A stretch of 64,000 nt of DNA from Sideroxyarcus emersonii. GTDB taxonomy: Bacteria > Pseudomonadota > Gammaproteobacteria > Burkholderiales > Gallionellaceae. The stretch lies in contig NZ_AP023423.1 in NCBI RefSeq assembly GCF_021654335.1, positions 186,001 to 250,000 on the forward strand. Reading direction: 5' to 3'. This document shows, in pieces, positions 17,035 through 25,065 of the stretch. Within the stretch, counting starts at the first letter, position 1. Each line of letters opens with the position of its first letter. Position numbers and translations under genes: made by a program. The notes beneath the pieces are model-generated. The model was not told the DNA's origin, ran no database searches, and saw only the letters and a program-made list of their open reading frames with translations.

Positions 17035-17955
17035 TCACTTCGGATAGAGCGGGGGCGCTCCCTCGGGGCGGGTCTTGAAGCGCTTGTGCAACCAGAAATA
17101 TTGTTCCGGGATTTCCTGCACCCTTTGTTCGATGAATTCGTTCACGCGTCGCGTATCGGCGATGTCATCCCCGCTAGGATAGTTCTCCCAGGCCGGATAG
17201 AAGGTCAGCACGTATCCTTCCCCGCCGGGCAGCAGGCGGGTGACGCAGGGCACGACCCTGGCGCCGGTCATTTGTGCGATGCGCGGCACCGAAGTCATGG
17301 TTGCTGCGGGCACGCCGAAGAAGGGGATGAATGCACCATCCTTCACACCCTGGTCCTGATCCGGGAGATAAAAGAAGGGTCTGCCTGCCCGGATGCATTT
17401 CAGGATGGGGCGCAGTCCTTGCTGGCGCGAATAAAGGTGTTGATGGCGGAAACGCCCGCGCTTTTTCAGCAACAGTTCGGTCAGATACCTGTTCTTCTGG
17501 TTCGCATACATGCTGACGCCGTCGGTGTGCAGCGCGACCCACTGTCCGCCGATATCCATGCCGACGAAATGCGGCATCAGCAAGATGGAAGGCTTGTCCT
17601 TGATTGCCTCGAAATGTTCGACGCCTTCGACCCGGATCAGGCCGAGTATCCGATCGGCACTGGACCACCACAGGATGCTGCGCTCGATCAGGCTGCGGCA
17701 GAACACCTTGAAGTGCTCGCGCACCAGCTTCCTGCGCACTGCATCGCTCATGTCGGGGAAGCACAACGCCAGATTGATCATGCCGACCTTGCGGCGCTCG
17801 CCGGCCAATGGGTAAAGCAGTGTGCCGAGCCCATTGCCGATGGCGACGATCACCCGGAAAGGCAGGAAATGGATCAGCCAGAAGATGAAAACGCCGATGC
17901 GTATCAGCAATATCGTTCCTTCTAAGTAGTTGGTCTGAGTTCGGAGGAAGTTCAT
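17035..17955 (-). CDS. Lipid A biosynthesis acyltransferase (LpxL/HtrB family)
   Basis: 306 residues. One N-terminal hydrophobic anchor (about 15-40) is followed by the acyltransferase domain with the H-x4-D catalytic motif 'LMPHFVGMDIGG', then 'YANQKNRYLTELLLKKRGRF' and 'LPDQDQGVKDGAFIPFFG'. Members add secondary acyl chains to Kdo-lipid A at the inner membrane. Whether this is the LpxL- or LpxM-type cannot be told without comparison. It is a single gene on the minus strand with its own promoter region (17956-18104). Confidence 0.92.
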   Translation of the reverse strand: MNFLRTQTNYLEGTILLIRIGVFIFWLIHFLPFRVIVAIGNGLGTLLYPLAGERRKVGMINLALCFPDMSDAVRRKLVREHFKVFCRSLIERSILWWSSADRILGLIRVEGVEHFEAIKDKPSILLMPHFVGMDIGGQWVALHTDGVSMYANQKNRYLTELLLKKRGRFRHQHLYSRQQGLRPILKCIRAGRPFFYLPDQDQGVKDGAFIPFFGVPAATMTSVPRIAQMTGARVVPCVTRLLPGGEGYVLTFYPAWENYPSGDDIADTRRVNEFIEQRVQEIPEQYFWLHKRFKTRPEGAPPLYPK

Positions 17956-18104
17956 CTAGGCTATATGCCCGCTATTCTAGCCAACTGGAGGACAGCTTCC
18001 AATAACACCTACGTATATTCCCGTATTTATCCGGCCAGAATAGCGGCGTACATTTAATCGTCCCAGCACACCCATTTATCAATATCTTGATCAGGGAGCG
18101 TGAC

Positions 18105-18302
18105 ATGAGACCGAGCAAACAAAGCAAATCGAGTCGCCAGATTGCCGATATTCCCCCCCCGATCCCCCCGGACTTGCGAGAAAAAATCGAGATAAGCGCC
18201 TATTACAAATCCGCGGCCAGAGGTTTTGCCCCGGGGTACGAGCTCGACGACTGGTTGGCGGCCGAGGCCGAAATCAGCTCCAGCGGAAGAAAGGATCACT
18301 GA
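18105..18302 (+). CDS. Small DUF2934-family protein
   Basis: 65 residues. ATG 18105 is preceded by AGGGAG at proper spacing; an upstream in-frame start would add 6 residues. The C-terminal half 'SAYYKSAARGFAPGYELDDW' followed by 'LAAEAE' fits the DUF2934 pattern (helix, R-G-x-x-x-G, DW-x-x-AE-x-E). The N-terminus is basic and serine-rich. Function unknown; such proteins are usually small, cytosolic and found with stress or lipid genes. It is 2 bases from the PAS gene and probably in one unit with it. Confidence 0.75.
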   Translation: MRPSKQSKSSRQIADIPPPIPPDLREKIEISAYYKSAARGFAPGYELDDWLAAEAEISSSGRKDH

Positions 18303-18304
18303 CC

Positions 18305-18694
18305 ATGGACGCGTTACAAACACAGGTTTTCGGCTCGATGCAATATCGGTCGGGGATGAGCGAGCCGGCTGCGCTTACGCTGGACCAAGGCGGGATGATC
18401 CAGGATTGCACCGATGCCGGCGAAGAGCTGTTCGGCTTCAGCCGCAACGAGCTGGCGCAGCATCATATCTCGCTGCTGTTTCCGCAGCTGTCCGATACCG
18501 CGTTGTTGAGCAACGGACTGATCAATTCGCGTTTGCTCTTCCTGTCCCATTGCGGGCATCTTTTCTGGGCAATGGACAGGGACGGCGAGGCATTCTTCAG
18601 CGAGCTGTTCTTCTCCCAGCTGGAATATGGGGCGCATCCCATTTTGCGCGTGATCGTTCGGCCTTCGGATGGCGCTCCCCGTCCGAATGCCTGA
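18305..18694 (+). CDS. Stand-alone PAS-domain protein
   Basis: 129 residues. The segment 'LTLDQGGMIQDCTDAGEELFGFSRNELAQHHISLLFPQL' is the canonical start of a PAS core (strand, G-x-I, N/D-x-A-x-x-x-x-G-Y/F, E-L, then L-x-P). It continues with 'RDGEAFFSELFFSQLEY', matching the second half of a PAS fold. No output domain is attached, so it must act through a partner. It lies between the DUF2934 gene and the CFA synthase, where it may regulate lipid modification. Cofactor or ligand unknown. Confidence 0.75.
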   Translation: MDALQTQVFGSMQYRSGMSEPAALTLDQGGMIQDCTDAGEELFGFSRNELAQHHISLLFPQLSDTALLSNGLINSRLLFLSHCGHLFWAMDRDGEAFFSELFFSQLEYGAHPILRVIVRPSDGAPRPNA

Positions 18695-18747
18695 AGCAGG
18701 CGTCCTGCAATGAAATAGACCGGTCGAAAACAAGCCAGGGAGCGGAC

Positions 18748-20073
18748 ATGAGGTCAGAACGAGCAGAAGAACCTTCCAGCAAAACGATTCGCGGTGAATA
18801 CAACTACCTGGCATCTGCTGCCGAGCCGCCAATGACCTTTGGCGGCATGCTGTCTGCCGGCGCGCGGTTGCTGCTGGCGAAGATCATGAATGCTCTTGGC
18901 AATCCGCCGGTACAGGTGGTGCTGTGGAACGGCCTGGTGATAGAGGCCAACCATGGCAGCAGCGTAGCGCGCGTGGTCATCCGCGATCCTGGTGCGCTGG
19001 TGAAACTGTTCATCGACCATGAGCTTTATTTCGGCGAACTGTACTCCGAGGGACGCATCGAGGTGCAGGGCAACCTGCTGGAATTCCTCGAGGCGGTATT
19101 CAGGGTCTGGCCGTTGCGCAGCCAGGACAAGGTGGTGAAAAAACTGCTGGCGCCCATCTACGATGTGCGGCGCAACACCATCATCGGCGCGCGGCGCAAC
19201 ATCCGGCACCACTACGACATCGGCAACAGTTTCTACAAGCTCTGGCTGGAGGAGCGGATGGTCTATACCTGTGCGTATTTTTCGCATGGTGCCGCCAGCC
19301 TGGAGGAGGCGCAGCTCGCCAAAATGGATCACGTTTGCCGCAAGCTGCGCCTGCAGCCCGGCGATGCCGTAGTGGAGGCCGGCTGCGGCTGGGGTGCCCT
19401 GGCCATGCACATGGCGAGGCACTACGGGGCGAAGGTGCGTGCCTACAACATCTCCACGGAGCAGATCGCCTTTGCCCGGCAGCGCGCTGCCGCCGAAGGG
19501 CTGGATGGCATGGTCGAATTCGTCGAAGACGACTACCGCAACGTGCGCGGCAAGTTCGACGCTTTCGTTTCGGTCGGCATGCTGGAACATGTGGGGACGG
19601 AGCATTACCAGGAGCTGGGAGCGGTCTTAGACCGGTGCCTCAAACCGGAGGGACGGGGCCTGATCCACACCATAGGGCTGAACTATCCCCGCCCGATGGA
19701 TGCCTGGGCGGAACGCCATATTTTCCCCGGCGCCAGTCCGCCGAGTCTTGCGCAGATGATGCAGATCTTCGAACCGTTCGATTTTTCCGTTCTGGATGTG
19801 GAGAACCTGCGCATGCACTATGCCAGGACGCTCGAACACTGGCTGCAGCGGTACGAGGATAACGTCGAGCGCGTGCAGGAGATGTTCGATGAAAGGTTCG
19901 TGCGTGCGTGGCGGCTGTACCTGGCCGGCTCCCTGACCACCTTCAAGACCGGCGACATGCAACTGTTCCAGGTTTCCTTTGCGCGTGCAGGGAACAACCA
20001 GATTCCCTGGACCCGGCAATACCTGTATGAAACGGCACATCCTTCCACTGGAGCAGATCATGCAAAACTGTGA
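18748..20073 (+). CDS. cfa: Cyclopropane-fatty-acyl-phospholipid synthase family protein
   Basis: 441 residues, ATG 18748 (preceded by AGGGAGCGG). It transfers a methylene from S-adenosylmethionine to an acyl-chain double bond in membrane phospholipid. Visible: 'RRNIRHHYDIGNSFYKLWLE', the active-site Cys in 'MVYTCAYFSHG', the SAM-binding 'VVEAGCGWGALAMHMARHYG', 'SVGMLEHVGTEHY' with the bicarbonate-site Glu/His, and 'HIFPGASPPSL'. An N-terminal DUF3463-free helical lipid-binding part precedes. The last 14 bases overlap the next gene, a geranylgeranyl-reductase-like flavoprotein, so the product could be a further processed methylated lipid. Whether it makes a cyclopropane or another C-methyl product cannot be told. 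Confidence 0.9.
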   Translation: MRSERAEEPSSKTIRGEYNYLASAAEPPMTFGGMLSAGARLLLAKIMNALGNPPVQVVLWNGLVIEANHGSSVARVVIRDPGALVKLFIDHELYFGELYSEGRIEVQGNLLEFLEAVFRVWPLRSQDKVVKKLLAPIYDVRRNTIIGARRNIRHHYDIGNSFYKLWLEERMVYTCAYFSHGAASLEEAQLAKMDHVCRKLRLQPGDAVVEAGCGWGALAMHMARHYGAKVRAYNISTEQIAFARQRAAAEGLDGMVEFVEDDYRNVRGKFDAFVSVGMLEHVGTEHYQELGAVLDRCLKPEGRGLIHTIGLNYPRPMDAWAERHIFPGASPPSLAQMMQIFEPFDFSVLDVENLRMHYARTLEHWLQRYEDNVERVQEMFDERFVRAWRLYLAGSLTTFKTGDMQLFQVSFARAGNNQIPWTRQYLYETAHPSTGADHAKL

Positions 20074-21175
20074 TGTGCTCATTGTGGGCGGCGGCCCGGC
20101 GGGATCGAGCTGTGCCTGGCAACTGCGTCGGCATGGCATGGATGTGATGGTCATGGACAAGGCATTATTCCCGCGCGACAAGGTGTGCGCCGGCTGGGTC
20201 ACCCCGGCGGTGCTGGAGGCCTTGCAACTCGATATGGCGGAGTACGCCGGGCAACATGTGTTGCAGCCGATCACGGCCTTCCGCACCGGCCTGATCGATG
20301 GCGGCAATCTGGAGACCCGCTATGCGGACACGGTGAGTTACGGTATTCGCCGCTACGAATTCGACGACTATCTGCTGCGCCGTTCGGCAGCCCGTCTGCT
20401 GCTTGGCCAGGGCCTGAACTCCTTGCGTCGGGATGGCAGGTTCTGGATCGTCAACGAAGCCATCTCGACCCCGATGCTCGTCGGTGCCGGCGGGCATTTC
20501 TGCCCCGTGGCCCGCCACATGGGGGCCAAGCTGGGGGCCGACGAACCCGTGATCGCCGCAAAAGAAATCGAATTCAGGCTGAACATGGCGCAGAGCGAAG
20601 ACTGCCGCGTGCAGGGGAATATGCCTGAACTATATTTTTGCCGCGACCTGAAAGGGTATGGATGGTGCTTCCGCAAGGGCAGCTATCTCAATATCGGGCT
20701 GGGACGCGAGGGGAGTCATCACCTTTCCGATCATCTGGCCCATTTTTGCAATTTCCTGAAGCAGCGCGGCAGGATCCCGCAGGATATCCCGGACCGTTTT
20801 CATGGGCATGCTTACCTGCTCTATGGACATGCCGTCCGCAGCCAGATCGGCGACGGCGTACTGCTCGTCGGCGATGCGGCCGGGTTGGCCTATCCGCAAA
20901 GCGGCGAGGGAATCCGGCCGGCCGTCGAGTCCGGTCTCATGGCCGCCGCCAGCATCCTGGAGGCGCGCGAAGATTACCGCGAACAACAATTGCGCCCCTA
21001 CCGCGACGGCCTGATCGCGCGTTTTGGGCCAACCGTGACGACTGAGGGCATGGGGCCGGCGTTCATGCGCACGCTGCTTGGCGGGGTGCTGCTGGGCAAC
21101 AGGTGGTTCACCCGCCATGTGGTACTGGATCGCTGGTTCCTGCATTCCCATCAGGCCGCGGCGCAGGCAGCCTGA
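20060..21175 (+). CDS. FAD-dependent oxidoreductase, geranylgeranyl-reductase family
   Basis: 371 residues. ATG 20060 puts the FAD motif 'VLIVGGGPAGSSCAWQL' at residue 5; an upstream ATG at 20027 is possible. Other family motifs: 'FPRDKVCAGWVTPAVLEAL' (the K-x-C-A/G-G substrate loop of GGR enzymes), 'GIRRYEFDDYLLRRS', 'GVLLVGDAAGLAYPQSGEG' and 'IRPAVESGLMAA'. GGR-family enzymes reduce isoprenoid or related C=C bonds using FAD. It overlaps cfa by 14 bases and is surely cotranslated with it. Substrate unknown; a modified fatty acyl or quinone chain is possible. Confidence 0.85.
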   Translation: MQNCDVLIVGGGPAGSSCAWQLRRHGMDVMVMDKALFPRDKVCAGWVTPAVLEALQLDMAEYAGQHVLQPITAFRTGLIDGGNLETRYADTVSYGIRRYEFDDYLLRRSAARLLLGQGLNSLRRDGRFWIVNEAISTPMLVGAGGHFCPVARHMGAKLGADEPVIAAKEIEFRLNMAQSEDCRVQGNMPELYFCRDLKGYGWCFRKGSYLNIGLGREGSHHLSDHLAHFCNFLKQRGRIPQDIPDRFHGHAYLLYGHAVRSQIGDGVLLVGDAAGLAYPQSGEGIRPAVESGLMAAASILEAREDYREQQLRPYRDGLIARFGPTVTTEGMGPAFMRTLLGGVLLGNRWFTRHVVLDRWFLHSHQAAAQAA

Positions 21176-21236
21176 CGTTCGGCTTCCCTGCGCATCAGTA
21201 TTGACTGCTATCTTCCCGATGCGCGAAGCGGGGCGG

Positions 21237-21692
21237 TCATTTGCCCCTTGTATCCAGCACCAGTACGATGCCGAGCAAGCTCTGTATCAGGTAGAGAATG
21301 CCGGATACGGCGTGCCAGGTCCTGAACTGTGCCGCGAAGGCACTCTGCATCACTTCCAGCGGCAAGGCCTGTGCCTTGAGGCTGGCGAGGATGGGCTGCA
21401 GTCCGAATTGCCCGACGAGGACGAGCAGCAACATCGCGAGGGTGACGAGGAAGGGGCGGCTTCTTGGCGCAGCTTGGCCGGATTGCCGCAACTGAAAGGC
21501 GAGCAGGTACAGTGCACAACCGATGCCGATGTAAGCCAGCAGGGTGAACATCTGGCCTGCCACCATGCCGGCCATCTGGCGGTCGGGCAGCCACCTGAAC
21601 AGCACGGGTACGGCCACGTAGCCGAGCATCCACATGCCGCCCACCCACAAGGTGGCACTCAGTGTGGCGAGGTGCCGGAACAGGTTGCGCAA
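21237..21692 (-). CDS. DUF4149-type membrane protein
   Basis: 151 residues if it starts at TTG 21692, which lies 20 bases after the dsbC stop and gives 'LRNLFRHLATLSATLWVGGMW', the usual N-terminus of DUF4149/TMEM205-like proteins. An ATG at 21779 would overlap dsbC by 68 bases and add a basic, unrelated stretch. Four membrane helices are visible: WVGGMWMLGYVAVPVLF, MFTLLAYIGIGCALYLLAF, FLVTLAMLLLVLVGQFGL and HAVSGILYLIQSLLGIVLVL. Function unknown. It probably belongs to the ubiH-dsbC unit. Confidence 0.75.
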   Translation of the reverse strand: MRNLFRHLATLSATLWVGGMWMLGYVAVPVLFRWLPDRQMAGMVAGQMFTLLAYIGIGCALYLLAFQLRQSGQAAPRSRPFLVTLAMLLLVLVGQFGLQPILASLKAQALPLEVMQSAFAAQFRTWHAVSGILYLIQSLLGIVLVLDTRGK

Positions 21693-21711
21693 GATTGCCT
21701 GCCGTTGCCGC

Positions 21712-22419
21712 TTATTTGTTGTTATCCAGCGCCTTTTCCAGCTCGGCGGCAGGTAGGTAACCGGGATTGACGACCCCATTGGCGAAGACCAGCGCCGGCG
21801 TGCCGTTCACCTTGAGGTTCCTGCCCAGCGCCATTACTTTCTCGGTAGGGGCGTCACACTTGGCGGCCGCCGGTTGTATGCCCTTCAGCATCAGGTCGTC
21901 CCAGGCCTTGGCCGGATCCGGGCTGCACCAGATCGCCTGCACTTTTTCCGGTGAGCCCGGGAAGATGGGGTAGAGGAACAGGTATAGCGTGACGTTGTTC
22001 ACGCTTTCCAGTTCGTGCTCCAGCTTCTTGCAGAAACCGCAGTTCGGATCGGCGAAATAGGCCATCTTGCGGCTGCCGTTACCCTTGACCTTCTTCACGG
22101 CGAGTTCCAGCGGCAGCTTGCTGAAATCGATCGCGAACAATTTCTGCGCACGCGCCTGGGTGATGTTCTGCCTTGCCTTCAGGTCGAACATGCTGCCATC
22201 GATGAGGTATTGCGCGGTCTTGTCGGTATAGAAGATGTGATCTCCCGTCACCACTTCGTATAAGCCGGGGATCGGCGACTTGTTGACCTGGTCGACCGGG
22301 CCGATCAGCTGTTCGTAGTTCTTGAGCAGCGTGTCCTTGATGGCGGCGGCAGTCTTGTCGGTCTCGGCTGCGTGGGCGAAAGAGACGGAAAGCAGCAATA
22401 ACAGCAGGGTTCTGAGCAT
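21712..22419 (-). CDS. dsbC: Thiol:disulfide interchange protein DsbC
   Basis: 235 residues with a signal peptide (MLRTLLLLLLSVSFAHA). The N-terminal dimerisation domain ('VNKSPIPGLYEVVTGDHIFY') precedes a thioredoxin-fold domain with the active site CGFC in 'FADPNCGFCKKLEHEL'. The cis-Pro loop is 'VNGTPALVFANG'. A second Cys pair typical of DsbC ('IWCSPDP' and 'AAKCDAP') is present. It isomerises wrong disulfides in the periplasm and would be kept reduced by DsbD, which is not in the window. 23 bases after the ubiH-family gene. Confidence 0.95.
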   Translation of the reverse strand: MLRTLLLLLLSVSFAHAAETDKTAAAIKDTLLKNYEQLIGPVDQVNKSPIPGLYEVVTGDHIFYTDKTAQYLIDGSMFDLKARQNITQARAQKLFAIDFSKLPLELAVKKVKGNGSRKMAYFADPNCGFCKKLEHELESVNNVTLYLFLYPIFPGSPEKVQAIWCSPDPAKAWDDLMLKGIQPAAAKCDAPTEKVMALGRNLKVNGTPALVFANGVVNPGYLPAAELEKALDNNK

Positions 22420-22442
22420 TTGTTACATCCTTGAGGAAAGAA

Positions 22443-23597
22443 TCAATTGAGCGCGTGGCGCACCAGCATTTTCTTCAGCGGCACGATCCGGTTGGTTGCG
22501 TCGAGGCCTGCATTGCGCAAGGTGCGCAGCAGCGGGTTGTCGTTGACGAACAGGTTCTTCAGGGTGTCGGTGGTGAGCTGCATGGACATGATATCGCCCT
22601 GGCGTGCTTTTTCGTAGCGCCGCAACAGGCTGATATCGCCGCAATCCAGTGCACCGCGTTGCGACAATACCTTTGCCAGTTCACGCACATCGCGCAGGCC
22701 AAGGTTCACGCCCTGTCCAGAGAGCGGATGCACGTTATGGGCGGCATCGCCGATCAGCGCCAGGCGCGGCTTGGCCAGGTGCGCCAGGTTCAGCACACGC
22801 AAGGCAAAAGCGGCCGGCGGAGTGATGACTTGCAATTCTCCCAGCGTGTGGTTCGAGGCCTCGGATACGCGTGCACAGAATGCTTCGTGAGTGAGCGCCA
22901 GCAATTCGGCTGATTGCTCCGGGCTGACCGACCATACGATGGAAATGCGCTTGCCCGGCAGCGGCAGCAGGGCAAGGATGCCGTCAGGCTGGAACCATTG
23001 ATATGCGATGCCGCGATGTGCCTTGGAGATGCTGAAGTTGGCGACCACTCCGTGCTGATGATACGGCGTGGGTGCTTCCGGCATGACTGCCTGATGGCGC
23101 ACCCAGGAATCGCGGCCGTCCGCACCAACAACGAGCCTGGCGCGGATCTCACGACCGTCCTGCAGACGCAGGCGGGCGGCATCTTCCTGTACGGTCAGAT
23201 CGGCACATTGCGCAGGGTGCAGCAACGTGAGGTTGTCCTGTGTTTCGAGGCCTTGCCACAGCGCGTGCTGCAACAGGCGGCTTTCCAGGATGAAGGCCAG
23301 CTCAGGCGCGCCGATCTCATAGGCGCTGAAATTCAGCCTGGAGCCGGTATCGCCGAACACGCGCATTTCTTCCACCTGTTGTATGCGTGATGCATCCAGG
23401 CGTTGCCATGCACCGCATTCGTGCAGAAAATCCACGTTGCCGGGGGTGAATGCGTAGATCCGGCTATCCCAGCCGGAATCGAGCCTGGGCAAGGGCTGGC
23501 CTTCGATCAAGGCCAAGCGCAGGCCGCTGTTGCGGAGCGCGCAGGCCAAGCTGGCCCCCACCAGTCCGCCGCCGATGATAACGATATCGAAGTCCAT
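22443..23597 (-). CDS. UbiH/UbiF/VisC/COQ6-family FAD hydroxylase of ubiquinone synthesis
   Basis: 384 residues. FAD Rossmann motif 'DIVIIGGGLVGASLACALR', the D-G motif 'RLVVGADGRDSWVR', and the C-terminal 'LALIGDAAHNVHPLSGQG' with 'VNLGLRDVRELAKVLSQ' are all characteristic of ubiquinone-ring hydroxylases. Which ring position it hydroxylates (UbiH, UbiI, UbiF or the broad UbiM/UbiL) cannot be decided from one sequence. It is divergent from dusB across an 88-base region and heads a unit with dsbC. Confidence 0.92.
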   Translation of the reverse strand: MDFDIVIIGGGLVGASLACALRNSGLRLALIEGQPLPRLDSGWDSRIYAFTPGNVDFLHECGAWQRLDASRIQQVEEMRVFGDTGSRLNFSAYEIGAPELAFILESRLLQHALWQGLETQDNLTLLHPAQCADLTVQEDAARLRLQDGREIRARLVVGADGRDSWVRHQAVMPEAPTPYHQHGVVANFSISKAHRGIAYQWFQPDGILALLPLPGKRISIVWSVSPEQSAELLALTHEAFCARVSEASNHTLGELQVITPPAAFALRVLNLAHLAKPRLALIGDAAHNVHPLSGQGVNLGLRDVRELAKVLSQRGALDCGDISLLRRYEKARQGDIMSMQLTTDTLKNLFVNDNPLLRTLRNAGLDATNRIVPLKKMLVRHALN

Positions 23598-23656
23598 GTC
23601 GATGCCCGTTCGCAGAAAAATCTCTGTGCATCATAGCATGGGCGGATTGATTAATT

Positions 23657-23662
23657 TATAAT
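23657..23662 (+). promoter_or_regulatory. Candidate -10 element of the dusB promoter
   Basis: A perfect TATAAT lies 23 bases upstream of the dusB start in the AT-rich stretch GATTAATTTATAAT. No good -35 hexamer is found 17 bases upstream, so the assignment rests on the -10 alone. Confidence 0.35.
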
Positions 23663-23685
23663 CGCCGCCCCCTTCGGAAATCGCC

Positions 23686-24693
23686 ATGCAGATCGGACGC
23701 TATAAACTGAAAAACAATCTTGTCGTTGCCCCCATGGCGGGTGTGACCGACAGGCCGTTCCGCATGCTGTGCAAGCGCATGGGCGCTGGCATGGCGGTGT
23801 CCGAGATGGTGGCCTCCAATTCGCTGCTGTACGGCTCCGAGAAGACCAAGCGCCGCGCTAACCACGAAGGCGAGGTCGACCCGATCTCGGTACAGATCGT
23901 CGGCGCCGATCCTGCCATGCTGGCGCAGGCTGCCCGCTACAACGTCGATCATGGCGCACAGATCATCGATATCAACATGGGCTGTCCGGCCAAGAAGATC
24001 TGCAATGTAATGGCCGGTTCTGCGCTGATGCAGAACGAAAAGCTGGTGGCCGAGATCCTTGAGGCGGTGGTTGGCGCGGTGGACGTGCCGGTCACCCTGA
24101 AAATTCGCACCGGCTGGGACAAGGCCAACCGCAATGCGGTGAACATCGCGCGCATCGCCCAATCCAGCGGCATCCAGGCACTGGCCATCCATGGCCGCAC
24201 GCGAGCCTGCGCTTACACCGGCGATGCCGAATACGACACCATCCGTGCGGTGAAGGCGGAAGTGAACATCCCTATCATCGCCAACGGTGACATCACCACC
24301 CCGGAAAAAGCGCGCTTCGTGCTGCAGCACACCGGTGCCGATGCGGTGATGATCGGCCGCGCCGCACAGGGGCGGCCCTGGCTGTTCCGCGAGATCGAGC
24401 ATTTCCTGCAGACCGGTACGCACCTGCTTGCGCCGCACGTCGGCGAGATACAGGACGTGCTGATCGCCCATATGCACGACCTGTACGATTTCTACGGCGA
24501 ACACACCGGGCTGCGCGTGGCGCGCAAGCACATCTCCTGGTATACCAAAGGCCTGCCCGGTTCGGCCGTGTTCCGCCATCGCATGAACCAGCTGGAGAGC
24601 GTGGACGAACAGATGCAGGCCGTCACGGAATTTTTTGAAGAACAAAAAACGGGCAGCGAACGACTGCTTTATGAAGGGGAGATGGCGGCATAG
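23686..24693 (+). CDS. dusB: tRNA-dihydrouridine synthase B
   Basis: 335 residues. An FMN-dependent TIM barrel that reduces uridine to dihydrouridine in the tRNA D-loop. Motifs: 'VVAPMAGVTDRPFRMLCKR', the catalytic Cys in 'INMGCPAKKICNVMAGSAL', 'TLKIRTGWDKANRNAV', 'LAIHGRTRACAYTGDAEY', 'IIANGDITTPEKA' and 'VMIGRAAQGRPW'. The dusB-fis gene pair is the classical arrangement in proteobacteria. Confidence 0.97.
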   Translation: MQIGRYKLKNNLVVAPMAGVTDRPFRMLCKRMGAGMAVSEMVASNSLLYGSEKTKRRANHEGEVDPISVQIVGADPAMLAQAARYNVDHGAQIIDINMGCPAKKICNVMAGSALMQNEKLVAEILEAVVGAVDVPVTLKIRTGWDKANRNAVNIARIAQSSGIQALAIHGRTRACAYTGDAEYDTIRAVKAEVNIPIIANGDITTPEKARFVLQHTGADAVMIGRAAQGRPWLFREIEHFLQTGTHLLAPHVGEIQDVLIAHMHDLYDFYGEHTGLRVARKHISWYTKGLPGSAVFRHRMNQLESVDEQMQAVTEFFEEQKTGSERLLYEGEMAA

Positions 24694-24783
24694 CCGGCAG
24701 ACTGGGCGCGCATGCATCCACAGGCATGGCGCGTCCCGATTTGCTGCATGCAGAGCCGGGGTAGTGGATAACAAGGGGGCAGC

Positions 24784-25038
24784 ATGACCGAAGATTGCGG
24801 CATCAACGAGAACGATATCGCCAAGCACGTGCGCAAGGCGGTGAACGACTATTTCAAGGACCTCGACGGCGAAGAGCCGTCGTGCGGGATATACGACATG
24901 GTGATCTGTTGCGCGGAAAAGCCGCTGATCGAGACCGTGTTGCACCATGCCGGCGGCAACCAGACGCGCGCCGCCGAATTGCTCGGCATCAATCGCAACA
25001 CCCTGCGCAAGAAGATGCAGGACCATCGCATCAAATAA
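24784..25038 (+). CDS. fis: Fis-family nucleoid/regulatory protein
   Basis: 84 residues. The C-terminal helix-turn-helix 'AGGNQTRAAELLGINRNTLRKKM' is the Fis signature, preceded by the dimerisation helices ('VRKAVNDYFKDL' and 'YDMVICCAEKPLIETVL'). It follows dusB by 90 bases and precedes purH by 27 bases, as in many beta- and gammaproteobacteria. Fis bends DNA and adjusts rRNA and other growth-rate genes. Confidence 0.95.
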   Translation: MTEDCGINENDIAKHVRKAVNDYFKDLDGEEPSCGIYDMVICCAEKPLIETVLHHAGGNQTRAAELLGINRNTLRKKMQDHRIK

Positions 25039-25065
25039 AGATCCAAATTTAAGGAAAAAATCCAC

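Noticed and set aside
20027..20060. Upstream ATG for the geranylgeranyl-reductase-like protein
   Set aside because: It would add 11 residues (MKRHILPLEQI) before the usual N-terminal FAD strand and deepen the overlap with cfa; ATG 20060 fits the family better.
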